Part shown: positions 1 to 6,835 of the stretch, piece after piece | How positions within the stretch are numbered: position 1 is the stretch's first letter | How the letters are laid out: the number at the start of each line of letters is the position of its first letter | Source: RGIG6353 sp964650465 | Lineage (GTDB): Bacteria; Bacillota; Clostridia; Oscillospirales; SIG627 | Length of the DNA stretch: 18,887 nucleotides | Direction of reading: 5' to 3' | Assembly: GCA_964650465.1 (NCBI GenBank) | Contig: CAZYTA010000047.1 | Span: 1 to 18,887 of the forward strand | Made by a program: the position numbers and the translations under genes | Notes under the pieces: model-generated | The model's database searches: none | The model's input: the letters and a program-made list of their open reading frames with translations, nothing else | What the model was told of the DNA's origin: nothing

Positions 1-17
1 AAAGGGAGGGATATAAA

Positions 18-194
18 GTGGCAGAAGTAAAAATCAAAGAAAACGAATCTCTTGACAGTGCTATCCGCAGATTTAAGAGACAGTGCGCAAGAAGTGGAGT
101 TTTGTCAGAGCTTCGCAAGCGTGAGTGCTATGAAAAGCCCAGCGTAAAGCGTAAGAAGAAAGCAGAAGCTGCACGTAAGCGCAAGTTCAAATAA
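18..194 (+). CDS. rpsU: 30S ribosomal protein S21
   Basis: Encodes a 58-residue basic protein starting MAEVKIKENESLDSAIRRFK and ending in a Lys/Arg-rich tail (KRKKKAEAARKRKFK). This is the usual size and shape of S21, a small-subunit protein located near the mRNA exit and anti-Shine-Dalgarno region. The start is GTG, preceded at 4-10 by a strong GGGAGGG ribosome site at normal spacing, so it is preferred over any internal start. The gene lies at the window edge, so its promoter and upstream neighbours are not visible. A strong hairpin follows the stop within 20 nt, so it may form its own transcription unit. Identification is by recognising the family's N-terminal RRFKRQC and basic C-terminus. 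Confidence 0.95.
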   Translation: MAEVKIKENESLDSAIRRFKRQCARSGVLSELRKRECYEKPSVKRKKKAEAARKRKFK

Positions 195-210
195 GAACAC
201 ACAAGGTTTT

Positions 211-236
211 GCCAAGCCTGTTTCCACAGGCTTGGC
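211..236 (+). terminator. Intrinsic terminator after rpsU
   Basis: A perfect 11-bp stem (211-221 with 226-236) with a 4-nt TTCC loop is followed by a short T-containing tract (TTTACTAAATTTTAT). It lies 16 nt after the rpsU stop and 35 nt before the asd start. The U-tract is modest, so some read-through into asd is possible. No clear promoter for asd was seen between the hairpin and its ribosome site. Confidence 0.8.
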
Positions 237-271
237 TTTACTAAATTTTATGGTATTTGGAGGCTACTATT

Positions 272-1348
272 ATGAGTAAGCTTAGAGTCGGTGTCGTTGG
301 CTGTACAGGTATGGTTGGTCAGCGCTTTATAACCCTGCTTGACGGACACCCTTATTTTGACGTTACAGCAATCGCCGCAAGCAGCCGTTCCGCAGGCAAG
401 ACCTATGAGGAAGCAGTGGCTGGCAGATGGGCAATGAAAACTCCCATTCCCGAAATGGTAAAAAATATGGTTATCAAGGATGCATCCGACATTCCCGCTA
501 TGAAGGAATGTGTTGATTTTATCCTTTGTGCCGTTGATATGAAAAAGGAAGAAATTATGGCGCTGGAGGAAGCTTACGCAAAGGCTGAGATTCCCGTTGT
601 TTCAAACAACTCTGCTCACCGCAAGACTCCCGATGTTCCTATGGTAATTCCCGAAATCAACAATTCTCATATTGAAATAATCAAGGACCAGAAAAAGAGA
701 CTCGGAACAACAAAGGGCTTTATTGCAGTTAAGCCCAACTGCTCAATCCAGAGCTATGTTCCCCTGCTTACTCCCCTTATGGAGTTCGGTCCCAAGCAGG
801 TAGTTGTATCTACATATCAGGCAATTTCAGGTGCAGGAAAGACCTTCGAAACATGGCCCGAAATGATAGACAACGTTATCCCCTACATCGGCGGTGAAGA
901 AGAGAAGAGCGAAAAAGAGCCTCTCAAGGTATGGGGACATATTGAAGACGGTGTTATCAAGGACAACACCGATATTCAGATAACTTCACAATGCATTCGT
1001 GTACCCGTAACAGACGGACACCTTGCAACTACCTTTGTAACCTTCGAGAAGAAGCCCACAAAGGAACAGATACTCGAGGCTTGGAAAAACTACAAGGGCA
1101 GACCTCAGGAGCTCGGTCTCCATTCTGCACCAAAGCAGTTTATCACATATTTTGAAGAGGACAACCGTCCCCAGACAGGCATCGACCGTAACATTGAAAA
1201 CGGTATGGGCATCACTGCAGGCAGACTTCGTGAGGATTCCATGTTTGACTACAAATTTGTAGGTCTTTCACACAATACTCTCAGAGGTGCGGCAGGCGGC
1301 TCACTCCTTCTTGCAGAGCTTCTCTACAAAGAGGGATATTTGTATTAA
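272..1348 (+). CDS. asd: Aspartate-semialdehyde dehydrogenase
   Basis: Catalyses the NADPH-dependent conversion of aspartyl phosphate to aspartate semialdehyde, the branch point to lysine/diaminopimelate, threonine and methionine; cytoplasmic. The 358-residue protein has an N-terminal dinucleotide motif GCTGMVGQ (10-17), the active-site cysteine in PNCSIQ (Cys157) and the C-terminal-domain motif IRVPVTDGH, with Arg243 and the likely catalytic His250. The PNCSIQ context and length resemble the archaeal/fungal-type branch rather than the E. coli branch, as in several Clostridia. The reading frame could begin at a TTG at 257, but that would place the GGAGG ribosome site (259-263) inside the gene; the ATG at 272 has ideal spacing. 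The stop codon is embedded in the terminator hairpin. Confidence 0.95.
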   Translation: MSKLRVGVVGCTGMVGQRFITLLDGHPYFDVTAIAASSRSAGKTYEEAVAGRWAMKTPIPEMVKNMVIKDASDIPAMKECVDFILCAVDMKKEEIMALEEAYAKAEIPVVSNNSAHRKTPDVPMVIPEINNSHIEIIKDQKKRLGTTKGFIAVKPNCSIQSYVPLLTPLMEFGPKQVVVSTYQAISGAGKTFETWPEMIDNVIPYIGGEEEKSEKEPLKVWGHIEDGVIKDNTDIQITSQCIRVPVTDGHLATTFVTFEKKPTKEQILEAWKNYKGRPQELGLHSAPKQFITYFEEDNRPQTGIDRNIENGMGITAGRLREDSMFDYKFVGLSHNTLRGAAGGSLLLAELLYKEGYLY

Positions 1349-1372
1349 AAAAAGCCCGAAAGGGCTTTTTTT
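1347..1372 (+). terminator. Intrinsic terminator of asd
   Basis: An 11-bp stem, AAAAAAAGCCC (1347-1357) with GGGCTTTTTTT (1362-1372), has a GAAA tetraloop. The A-tract/T-tract arms make it bidirectional in principle. It overlaps the last two bases of the asd stop codon. Confidence 0.9.
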
Positions 1373-1394
1373 GAATGCAGAATGCAGAATTGTG
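1373..1394 (+). repeat. Heptamer tandem tract (GAATGCA)
   Basis: Directly after the asd terminator lie two GAATGCA units and a third decayed unit (GAATTGT). Related short tracts occur after the XRE gene (1763-1778, GAATGAAGAATGCA) and after the GH28 gene (4546-4556, TGAATGCAGAA). A longer AATTGAN heptamer run is at 15049-15083. In the first three cases the tract lies within about 25 nt of a stop codon and precedes one of the TTTTTGCTAAAA hairpins. Confidence 0.5.
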
Positions 1395-1481
1395 GTTGAT
1401 TTGTACCCCAAGAGTATTTCCTCGCTTCGCTCAGGGCACACGCAAATTTTCAATATTATTTTATTTGCTTTTCGTAGGAGC

Positions 1482-1518
1482 GCGAGGGAGTGCTTTTTGC
1501 TAAAAAGCATTCCCTCGC
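1482..1518 (+). repeat. TTTTTGCTAAAA hairpin, copy D
   Basis: A 37-nt palindrome with a 17-bp stem (1482-1498 with 1502-1518, one G-T wobble) and a GCT loop. The base of the stem is GC-rich (GCGAGGGA/TCCCTCGC) and the apex is TTTTT/AAAAA, the reverse of an intrinsic terminator. It ends 24 nt before the XRE gene start, just upstream of its ribosome site. The flanking CGTAGGAGCGCGAGGGAGTG matches the 3' part of the composite repeat seen at 9911-10012. The same apex with other stems occurs at 1976, 4568, 10059 and 17261. Confidence 0.85.
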
Positions 1519-1542
1519 AAAACAGATATAAAAAGGTTTTTT

Positions 1543-1755
1543 ATGAGAAAATACAAAAACAGACTTAGAGACCTTAGAGAGGACAAAGACCTGACACAGG
1601 CAGAAGCGGCAAAGATATTCTTTTTGCAAGTAACGCAATACAGAAGATACGAAAACGGCGAAAGCGATTTACCTCTTGAGTGGGCAAAAAAATTTGCAAG
1701 CTTTTACGATGTATCAATCGACTATATCGCAGGACTTACAAACGAAAAGAGATAG
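1543..1755 (+). CDS. Small XRE-family helix-turn-helix protein
   Basis: A 70-residue protein that is essentially one Cro/C1-type helix-turn-helix domain: RLRDLREDKDLTQAEAAKIF (roughly residues 7-26), then the recognition-helix region and YENGESDLPLEWAKKFASFYDVSIDYIAGL, which is typical of this family. It probably binds DNA as a dimer; the target is unknown. The ATG at 1543 is preceded by AAAAGG (1531-1536), a weak but plausible ribosome site. It has no partner enzyme, toxin or phage gene nearby and sits between two intergenic repeat blocks, with a palindromic hairpin just upstream of its start. A terminator-like sequence was not obvious after it; the composite repeat begins within 10 nt of the stop. 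It could be a chromosomal housekeeping regulator or a remnant of a mobile region. Confidence 0.8.
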   Translation: MRKYKNRLRDLREDKDLTQAEAAKIFFLQVTQYRRYENGESDLPLEWAKKFASFYDVSIDYIAGLTNEKR

Positions 1756-1762
1756 AGTTTGT

Positions 1763-1912
1763 TGAATGAAGAATGCATGAGCGGGGTGCTTTTACGGCGA
1801 AGCGAATTAGCGAATCCGGTAAAAATGCAAGCCATACAGGGAACGAAGCCCGAACAGTGTGTGAGGGCGCAGTGAGTCGTAGAATTAGGGAGTGATTTCG
1901 CCTTGCGAAATC
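1763..1912 (+). repeat. Composite intergenic repeat, copy A
   Basis: Starts with a GAATGAAGAATGCA tract. A hairpin-like block follows, with GCTTTTACGG (about 1789-1798) facing CCGGTAAAAATGC and an interior GAAGCGAATTAGCGAA. Then comes the conserved block CAAGCCATACAGGGAACG from 1828, running through GAACAGTGTGTGAGG and GTGAGTCGTAG to GGGAGTG. It ends in a hairpin GATTTCGC-CTT-GCGAAATC (1894-1912). The conserved block recurs at 14901-14974 and, inverted, at 9921-10012. The GATTTCGC hairpin recurs at 15087-15104. No coding potential was recognised here. Together with the promoter candidate and hairpin E this accounts for the whole 1756-2042 gap. Confidence 0.7.
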
Positions 1913-1921
1913 TTCGATTTA

Positions 1922-1950
1922 TTGTATTTTTCAAAATACTCTTATAAAAT
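1922..1950 (+). promoter_or_regulatory. Candidate promoter for the CDF transporter
   Basis: TTGTAT (1922-1927), a 17-bp spacer and TAAAAT (1945-1950). If used, transcription would begin near 1957 and hairpin E (1976-2016) would lie in the 5' leader of the transporter mRNA. The boxes are imperfect and the region is AT-rich, so this is tentative. Confidence 0.35.
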
Positions 1951-1975
1951 TTTAATTAGCTTTTTAGGTGAGAGC

Positions 1976-2016
1976 GCGAGAGAGGGTATTTTTTGCTAAA
2001 AAATACCTTTTCTCGC
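1976..2016 (+). repeat. TTTTTGCTAAAA hairpin, copy E
   Basis: A 41-nt palindrome in which 19 consecutive positions pair (1976-1994 with 1998-2016), including two G-T pairs, around a GCT loop. The stem differs from copy D (GCGAGAGAGGGTA against GCGAGGGAGTGC) yet pairing is maintained. It ends 26 nt before the start codon of the CDF gene, the same placement as copy D before the XRE gene. Confidence 0.85.
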
Positions 2017-2042
2017 ATAATAACATAAATAAGGATAATAAT

Positions 2043-3209
2043 ATGACGAAATTAATTTTAAAGCGATATTCAGGCGAGAGCGGGATAACCGCCGAGTCAA
2101 AGGCGGCTATCGGCAAGCTGTCGGGCACTGTGGGAATATTTGCGAATATACTTCTGGCTTCGGCAAAGCTTTTGGCAGGTATAATAACAGGGTCAATGGC
2201 AATAACAGCCGATGCGCTTAACAATATGACCGATGCGGCAAGCTCGCTTATCACACTGATAGGCTTCAAGCTTTCCGAACAGCCTGCAGACAAGGAGCAT
2301 CCCTACGGTCATGCAAGATTTGAATATCTGTCAGCCTTGGCTGTGTCGGTGCTGATAATCTTTATCGGCTTTGAATTGGCAAAAAGCTCTGTTATCAAAA
2401 TAATTGAGCCAACAGCTACCTCAATGACCGCAGTTTCCGCCATTATTCTGATACTGTCAATACTTATAAAGCTTTGGCTTTCATTTTTCAATAAAAGTCT
2501 TGGTATGGCAATATCCTCATCCACGCTCATTGCAACCTCCCAGGACAGCAGAAATGACGTAATTGCAACCTCTGCAGTACTTATAGCGGCTGTTATCGAG
2601 CATTTTACACAGCTTAAAATCGACGGCTGGATGGGACTTGCTGTGGCTTTGTTTATCCTTCACAGCGGAATTATGCTTGCCCGTGACACCGTATCCCCCC
2701 TGCTTGGTGAAAATGCAACGCCCGAGCTCAAGGAGCAGATAGTTGACTATATAAAGAGCCGTCCCAAGGTGCTTGGCTATCATGACCTGATGGTCCACGA
2801 TTACGGCATGGGCAGGCGATTTGCAAGTTTGCATGTAGAAATGGACAGGAGTGTCGACCCATTCATATGCCACGAGCTTATAGATGACATGGAGCGTGAG
2901 TGCAAAATGAGTCACGGAGTTGAGCTTGTCATTCATTATGACCCTGTTATTACAGGTGACCCCGAGTTTGACAGGCTGAAGGACGGAGTTTCCGCTGTAA
3001 TGCATGGCATCGATGAACGCATATCAATTCACGATTTTCGTGCCGTACCGGGTGAAAGTCACACAAATGTTATTTTTGATGCGGTGTTGCCCTCCGATAT
3101 AAAAATGACACAGAGCGAAGTTGCCGCAGAAGTGGAAAAGGCTCTCAGCCTTTCTCAAGGCAAGAAATTTTATGCCGTTATCACCTTTGATTCGGCTGAT
3201 TTTAACTGA
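2043..3209 (+). CDS. Cation diffusion facilitator, MntE-like
   Basis: A 388-residue CDF-family metal/proton antiporter of the cytoplasmic membrane, exporting divalent metal. The membrane domain covers about residues 25-215 and a cytoplasmic ferredoxin-like metal-sensing domain follows. The metal-binding quartet is visible as NNMTD (60-64) in the second helix and DSRND (168-172) in the fifth, with HPYGHARFEY (86-95) between. The NNxxD plus DxxxD pattern is, to my knowledge, that of MntE-like manganese exporters rather than zinc-type HxxxD/DxxxD members, so manganese is the best guess. The C-terminus (about 300-388) continues beyond the usual single cytoplasmic domain as a possible second copy. 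The frame is open from a GTG at 1968, but the ATG at 2043 has AAGGA at 2031-2035 and follows hairpin E, so it is chosen. GH28 follows after 50 nt and may be co-transcribed. Confidence 0.9.
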   Translation: MTKLILKRYSGESGITAESKAAIGKLSGTVGIFANILLASAKLLAGIITGSMAITADALNNMTDAASSLITLIGFKLSEQPADKEHPYGHARFEYLSALAVSVLIIFIGFELAKSSVIKIIEPTATSMTAVSAIILILSILIKLWLSFFNKSLGMAISSSTLIATSQDSRNDVIATSAVLIAAVIEHFTQLKIDGWMGLAVALFILHSGIMLARDTVSPLLGENATPELKEQIVDYIKSRPKVLGYHDLMVHDYGMGRRFASLHVEMDRSVDPFICHELIDDMERECKMSHGVELVIHYDPVITGDPEFDRLKDGVSAVMHGIDERISIHDFRAVPGESHTNVIFDAVLPSDIKMTQSEVAAEVEKALSLSQGKKFYAVITFDSADFN

Positions 3210-3259
3210 TTATACACAGATTTATCACTCATTACGAACAAACAGTAAGGAGAAAAACG

Positions 3260-4543
3260 ATGTTTTTTAAAGAATTTCCATTGCCCAAAGAGCCTGTAAT
3301 TCCGGATTACAGCGTTGATATAAGAGCTTTCGGCGCAGTTGAAAACGAGCTTTCAACCGCAATAAATCAGGCTATTGCGCACACTTCCGAGCGTGGCGGC
3401 GGCAAAGTGGTTGTCCCTGCAGGTCAATGGCTGACAGGACAAATACATCTGAAAAGCAATATAGAGCTTCATTTTGAAACAGGTGCCAGGGTCAGCTTTT
3501 CCGATAATCCCGAGGACTATCTTCCTGCGGTGCTCACCATGTACGAGGGTATCCGTTGCTACAATTATTCACCCTTGATTTACGGAAACAAGCTTGAAAA
3601 TGTGGCAATAACGGGCAAAGGAGAGCTTGACGGAAACGGCGCGGTCTGGTGGAAATGGTCAGGAAACCTCAAGGCTCGTGATATACTTTACAGCGGCGAG
3701 CTCCCTCTGGAAAAGAGAATTTTCGCTACCGAGGATTACGGACTCCGTCCCCTGTTTTTGCAAATACTTGCAAGTAAAAACGTACTCATAGACGGAATAA
3801 CGCTGAGAAATTCGCCTTGCTGGACACTTAATCTTGTATGGTGTGAGGATTCCATTGTAAGAAATGTCACCGTTGACAATCCCACCGACTCACCAAATAC
3901 AGACGGTATAAATATAGAGTCCTCAAACCGTGTAATAGTGGAGGACTGTACTGTGATTACCACAGGAGACGATATGTTCTGTCTCAAGGCAGGCAGAAAC
4001 GAGGATGCATGGGAGGTGGGTATCCCCTGCGAAAACGTAATTATACGCCGTTGCAGGTCACTGGGTCCCTCAAGAAGCGGCGGAATAGCTATCGGCAGTG
4101 AAATGTCAGCCGGAGTGAGAAACATCCTTGCCGAGGATTGTGAGTTTGACTACAACGTAAACTGTGTTAGAATAAAATCCAAGGACGGCAGAGGAGGATA
4201 TGTAGAAAACGTTGACTTCAAACGTCTCAAAATGCGTAAGGGACTGCGTGGCATAAATATCAGTTATCGCTACATCTGCGAGGCAAATGACCCTGCCAAG
4301 GAACCGGGTAAGCATATGCCCGAGATACGCAATATCTTCTTTGAGGATATCGTCTGCGACAGCGTAACTACAGGTATCACACTTGAAAATCTACCAAACG
4401 GCGTTATGGAAAATATACATTTCAAAAACATCACCATGACGGCAGAAAAATGTATGTCTGCCGACAGTGTGTGCGGACTGTATCTGGAAGCCGTAAAGCT
4501 AACCGAAGAAAAAGGTGCGGGCGGAAACATTTACGAAGAATAA
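3260..4543 (+). CDS. Glycoside hydrolase family 28 (polygalacturonase-type)
   Basis: A 427-residue right-handed beta-helix hydrolase acting on galacturonic acid linkages of pectin or its oligomers. All GH28 hallmarks are present: NTD (213-215), DD in GDDMFCLKAG (237-238), the GGIAIGSEMSAG segment (274-285) that replaces the GHG loop in bacterial exo-acting members, and RIK (304-306). Asp215, Asp237 and Asp238 are the expected catalytic acids. The protein starts MFFKEFPLPKEPVIPDYSVD with no signal peptide or membrane anchor, so it is probably cytoplasmic and acts on imported oligogalacturonides or rhamnogalacturonides. The ribosome site AAGGAG (3247-3252) supports the ATG at 3260. No pectate transporter, lyase or KdgR-type regulator is adjacent, so its pathway partners must lie elsewhere. 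Exo-polygalacturonase is more likely than endo, but this is inference. Confidence 0.9.
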   Translation: MFFKEFPLPKEPVIPDYSVDIRAFGAVENELSTAINQAIAHTSERGGGKVVVPAGQWLTGQIHLKSNIELHFETGARVSFSDNPEDYLPAVLTMYEGIRCYNYSPLIYGNKLENVAITGKGELDGNGAVWWKWSGNLKARDILYSGELPLEKRIFATEDYGLRPLFLQILASKNVLIDGITLRNSPCWTLNLVWCEDSIVRNVTVDNPTDSPNTDGINIESSNRVIVEDCTVITTGDDMFCLKAGRNEDAWEVGIPCENVIIRRCRSLGPSRSGGIAIGSEMSAGVRNILAEDCEFDYNVNCVRIKSKDGRGGYVENVDFKRLKMRKGLRGINISYRYICEANDPAKEPGKHMPEIRNIFFEDIVCDSVTTGITLENLPNGVMENIHFKNITMTAEKCMSADSVCGLYLEAVKLTEEKGAGGNIYEE

Positions 4544-4567
4544 TCTGAATGCAGAATATAGTTTGTA

Positions 4568-4606
4568 AGGGGGAGGGTGCTTTTTGCTAAAAAGCACCCT
4601 CCCCCT
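4568..4606. repeat. TTTTTGCTAAAA hairpin, copy F
   Basis: A perfect 18-bp inverted repeat (4568-4585 with 4589-4606) with loop GCT, GC-rich base (GGGGGAGGGTGC) and TTTTT/AAAAA apex. It lies between the convergent GH28 and cysK-like genes, 24 nt from one stop and 15 nt from the other. It may act as a bidirectional stop or 3'-end stabiliser, although no T-tract follows the stem on either strand. Confidence 0.85.
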
Positions 4607-4621
4607 GTGTAAATTATAACC

Positions 4622-5551
4622 CTAATCTTCAAACAGCGGAGTGGAAAAATATCTCTCTGCCGTGTCGGGAAGTACTGTTACGACTGTCTTACCCTTGCCC
4701 AGCTTCTTTGCCAGACGGATTGCAGCGGCAACATTTGTACCGCTGGAAATACCGCACATAATACCTTCCTTTGAAGCCAACTCCTTGGCTGTGTTTATTG
4801 CTTCTTCATCCTTGACAATACATATGTCACTGTATATTTCCTGATTGAGTATATCGGGAATAAGTCCGTCGCCTATACCCATCTGCAGGTGTGTACCTAT
4901 CGAACCGCCCGAAAGAATTGCGGCGTGCTCGGGCTCTACCGCCCATATTTCTATGTCAGGATTGTATTTTTTCAAGGTTTCGCCTATTCCCGTAATAGTG
5001 CCGCCTGTACCTATACCCGAGCAAAAGCCGTGGATAGGACCGTCAACGGCATTTATTATCTCCATTCCCGTAACATCTCTTTGTACGCCGGGATTTGCGG
5101 GATTTTCAAATTGCTGAGGGACAAAAACTCTGGGGTCCTCCGCCTTCATCTTCAAAGCTGTTTTTACGCATTCGTCAATGCATTCTCCGATATTGCCTGC
5201 ATCGTGTACAAGAATAACCTCTGCACCGTAGTGCTTTACCAGCTTGCGTCTTTCCTCGCTTACCGAATCGGGCATTATTATCTTGGTTTTATAACCTCTT
5301 ACAGCACCGACAAGTGCAAGTCCTATTCCCTGATTTCCGCTGGTAGGCTCTACTATAATGGTGTCCGAATTGATAATTCCGCGTCTTTCGGCATCCTTTA
5401 TCATATTGTAGGCTGTTCGGGTTTTTATCGAGCCTCCTACATTGAGACCTTCAAATTTAACAATGATATCGGCGCCATCCTCAGGTGTGAGTCTGGCGAG
5501 CTTGATAATGGGAGTGTTTCCCATTGCATCCAAAATACTGTTATAAATCAT
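4622..5551 (-). CDS. cysK: Cysteine synthase / PLP-dependent beta-synthase family
   Basis: A 309-residue fold-type II PLP enzyme expected to form L-cysteine from O-acetyl-L-serine and sulfide. Evidence: the PLP lysine in GGSIKTR (Lys43), the substrate loop TSGNQG (70-75), the phosphate-binding loop GIGTGGTITG (179-188) and the C-terminal GISSGTNVAAA. Some positions depart from typical CysK: SIKTR for SVKDR, TSGNQG for TSGNTG, and ENPANPGVQRDVTG where CysK has a histidine. The acceptor could therefore be another activated serine or homoserine. The frame continues upstream to 5635 inside the preceding gene; the ATG at 5551 has the AGAAAGG ribosome site (5561-5567) and lies 1 nt past the MFS stop, indicating translational coupling. 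It is convergent with GH28 across hairpin F. Confidence 0.85.
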   Translation of the reverse strand: MIYNSILDAMGNTPIIKLARLTPEDGADIIVKFEGLNVGGSIKTRTAYNMIKDAERRGIINSDTIIVEPTSGNQGIGLALVGAVRGYKTKIIMPDSVSEERRKLVKHYGAEVILVHDAGNIGECIDECVKTALKMKAEDPRVFVPQQFENPANPGVQRDVTGMEIINAVDGPIHGFCSGIGTGGTITGIGETLKKYNPDIEIWAVEPEHAAILSGGSIGTHLQMGIGDGLIPDILNQEIYSDICIVKDEEAINTAKELASKEGIMCGISSGTNVAAAIRLAKKLGKGKTVVTVLPDTAERYFSTPLFED

Positions 5552-5552
5552 C

Positions 5553-6770
5553 TTACTGTACCTTTCTGAAAATTCGCTTGGGACCGAAGCTGAGAGCTGT
5601 AAGCACGCCCACAAGCATAAGTCCTGCCCACACAAGAATGAGCTTGCCCCAGCCTATAGTTGAAACCGAGTTGGCAAAAATCGTACTGGAGGCAGCCGCC
5701 GCCATATAGCTCATAAAATCAAGGTATCCTGTCGCACCCGACACAATTCCCGTATCCTTGAGACTGGGACAGTAAACACTCCAAAGCATTGTTGCCGAAC
5801 AGTTGTTAAAGAATATAGCCATTACCATAAAAACTATATTTACAGCTCTTATGTCAATAAAATATGCACCAAGGAAGGACAATGCCGAAACGGAAAACAT
5901 TACCAGCAGTGTCAGCTCCATTCTTCTTTTAAGTCTCTCATATGTAAATATTGAAACAAAGGTACTTCCGCAGATAAGCAATGTGCAGACACTGAATATA
6001 GAGGTAGCCTGCTCGGTGGGAAAATTGAGATACTGTGCAAGATATGTGGGAAGCCAGAATATTACCGATGTTCTGATAACTCCCGTAATAAGCGAAACCA
6101 CCGTAAACGCCACTATATCACGCTTTAACAGCTCCATTATGGCTCCCTGACGCTTATCTCCTTTTTTGCGGTCATACTGTCCGTATTTTACAATACCGTT
6201 CTTTTCAAATATAAGGAAGGTAACAAAGCAAACAATACCCATAACCCAAAGCACTATACTGCTTACTCTGAAAACGCTTGTCCACACCATAACGGAGGCA
6301 AGCAGTCCTGCCATAGGTGAACCGAAAAAGGAAGCAAAGGTATAACCGAGACTGCAGCGTGTTGCGTGGATAGGTTCTGTATTTTCCGATACAACCTTGG
6401 TCATGGGACCGTATATCATCGAAAGGAAAAATCCTGTCATACCGTATACTATACGTATTGAAAGCGGATTTTCGGGATTGAGAACAGGAAACATAAAATT
6501 ACATACTCCTGCAAGCACCAATCCGAAGCTTATCATATTTCTCGCTTTTATCTTATCGCCTATAGCACCGTTGATAAGCTGACCCACTGCATAAAACACA
6601 AAATATACAGAGGATACCGAGCCGATAAATTCCTCGGTATAACCACCCGACTCTATCATCTGAGGTGTAACTGCACCCAATACGTTTCTTGCAATATATA
6701 CGGCAAGATACGATACAGAGCAAAGCACTCCCAAAAGAAGCGCATTTCTGACCTTTTTGTTGCTGAACAT
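5553..6770 (-). CDS. MFS transporter, organophosphate:Pi antiporter-like
   Basis: A 405-residue protein with about 12 hydrophobic segments. The first reads NALLLGVLCSVSYLAVYIAR, and the arginine in YIARN (Arg28) corresponds to the phosphate-binding arginine in helix 1 of GlpT/UhpT relatives. The segment AVGQLINGAIGDKIKARNM resembles the loop 2-3 signature of that group. The best call is an OPA-type major facilitator for a phosphorylated or anionic organic substrate, but the substrate cannot be read from sequence. The ATG at 6770 has AGAAGG about 7 nt upstream. A strong promoter precedes it. The downstream CysK-like gene starts 1 nt after its stop, so the two proteins are made together, and a secreted phosphatase gene lies just upstream. 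Confidence 0.8.
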   Translation of the reverse strand: MFSNKKVRNALLLGVLCSVSYLAVYIARNVLGAVTPQMIESGGYTEEFIGSVSSVYFVFYAVGQLINGAIGDKIKARNMISFGLVLAGVCNFMFPVLNPENPLSIRIVYGMTGFFLSMIYGPMTKVVSENTEPIHATRCSLGYTFASFFGSPMAGLLASVMVWTSVFRVSSIVLWVMGIVCFVTFLIFEKNGIVKYGQYDRKKGDKRQGAIMELLKRDIVAFTVVSLITGVIRTSVIFWLPTYLAQYLNFPTEQATSIFSVCTLLICGSTFVSIFTYERLKRRMELTLLVMFSVSALSFLGAYFIDIRAVNIVFMVMAIFFNNCSATMLWSVYCPSLKDTGIVSGATGYLDFMSYMAAAASSTIFANSVSTIGWGKLILVWAGLMLVGVLTALSFGPKRIFRKVQ

Positions 6771-6805
6771 TTACAGACCTTCTTTCAATTAAAAGCATAC
6801 ATTAT

Positions 6806-6834
6806 ATAATAATACAACTGTCGTTTTTTGTCAA
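6806..6834 (-). promoter_or_regulatory. Promoter of the MFS-cysK unit
   Basis: On the minus strand, a consensus -35 TTGACA (6834-6829), a 17-bp spacer and -10 TATTAT (6811-6806). The -35 box starts 1 nt beyond the phosphatase stop codon, leaving no room for a terminator, so read-through from the phosphatase gene is possible as well. Confidence 0.8.
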
Positions 6835-6835
6835 C

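Noticed and set aside
257..271. TTG at 257 as the asd start
   Set aside because: It would overlap the GGAGG ribosome site that serves the ATG at 272.
1287..1638. Short frames between asd and the XRE gene on both strands
   Set aside because: They run through the terminator and palindromic repeat and overlap supported genes.
1950..2042. yybP-ykoY manganese riboswitch upstream of the CDF gene
   Set aside because: Only a single simple hairpin is present, without the conserved multi-loop sequences of that riboswitch.
4568..4606. Calling the TTTTTGCTAAAA hairpins ordinary intrinsic terminators
   Set aside because: The A/T run is at the apex and no T-run follows the stem; two copies sit before start codons rather than after stops.
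4889..5569. 226-codon plus-strand frame opposite the CysK-like gene
   Set aside because: Antisense to a conserved enzyme with clear motifs; no ribosome site or protein family resemblance.
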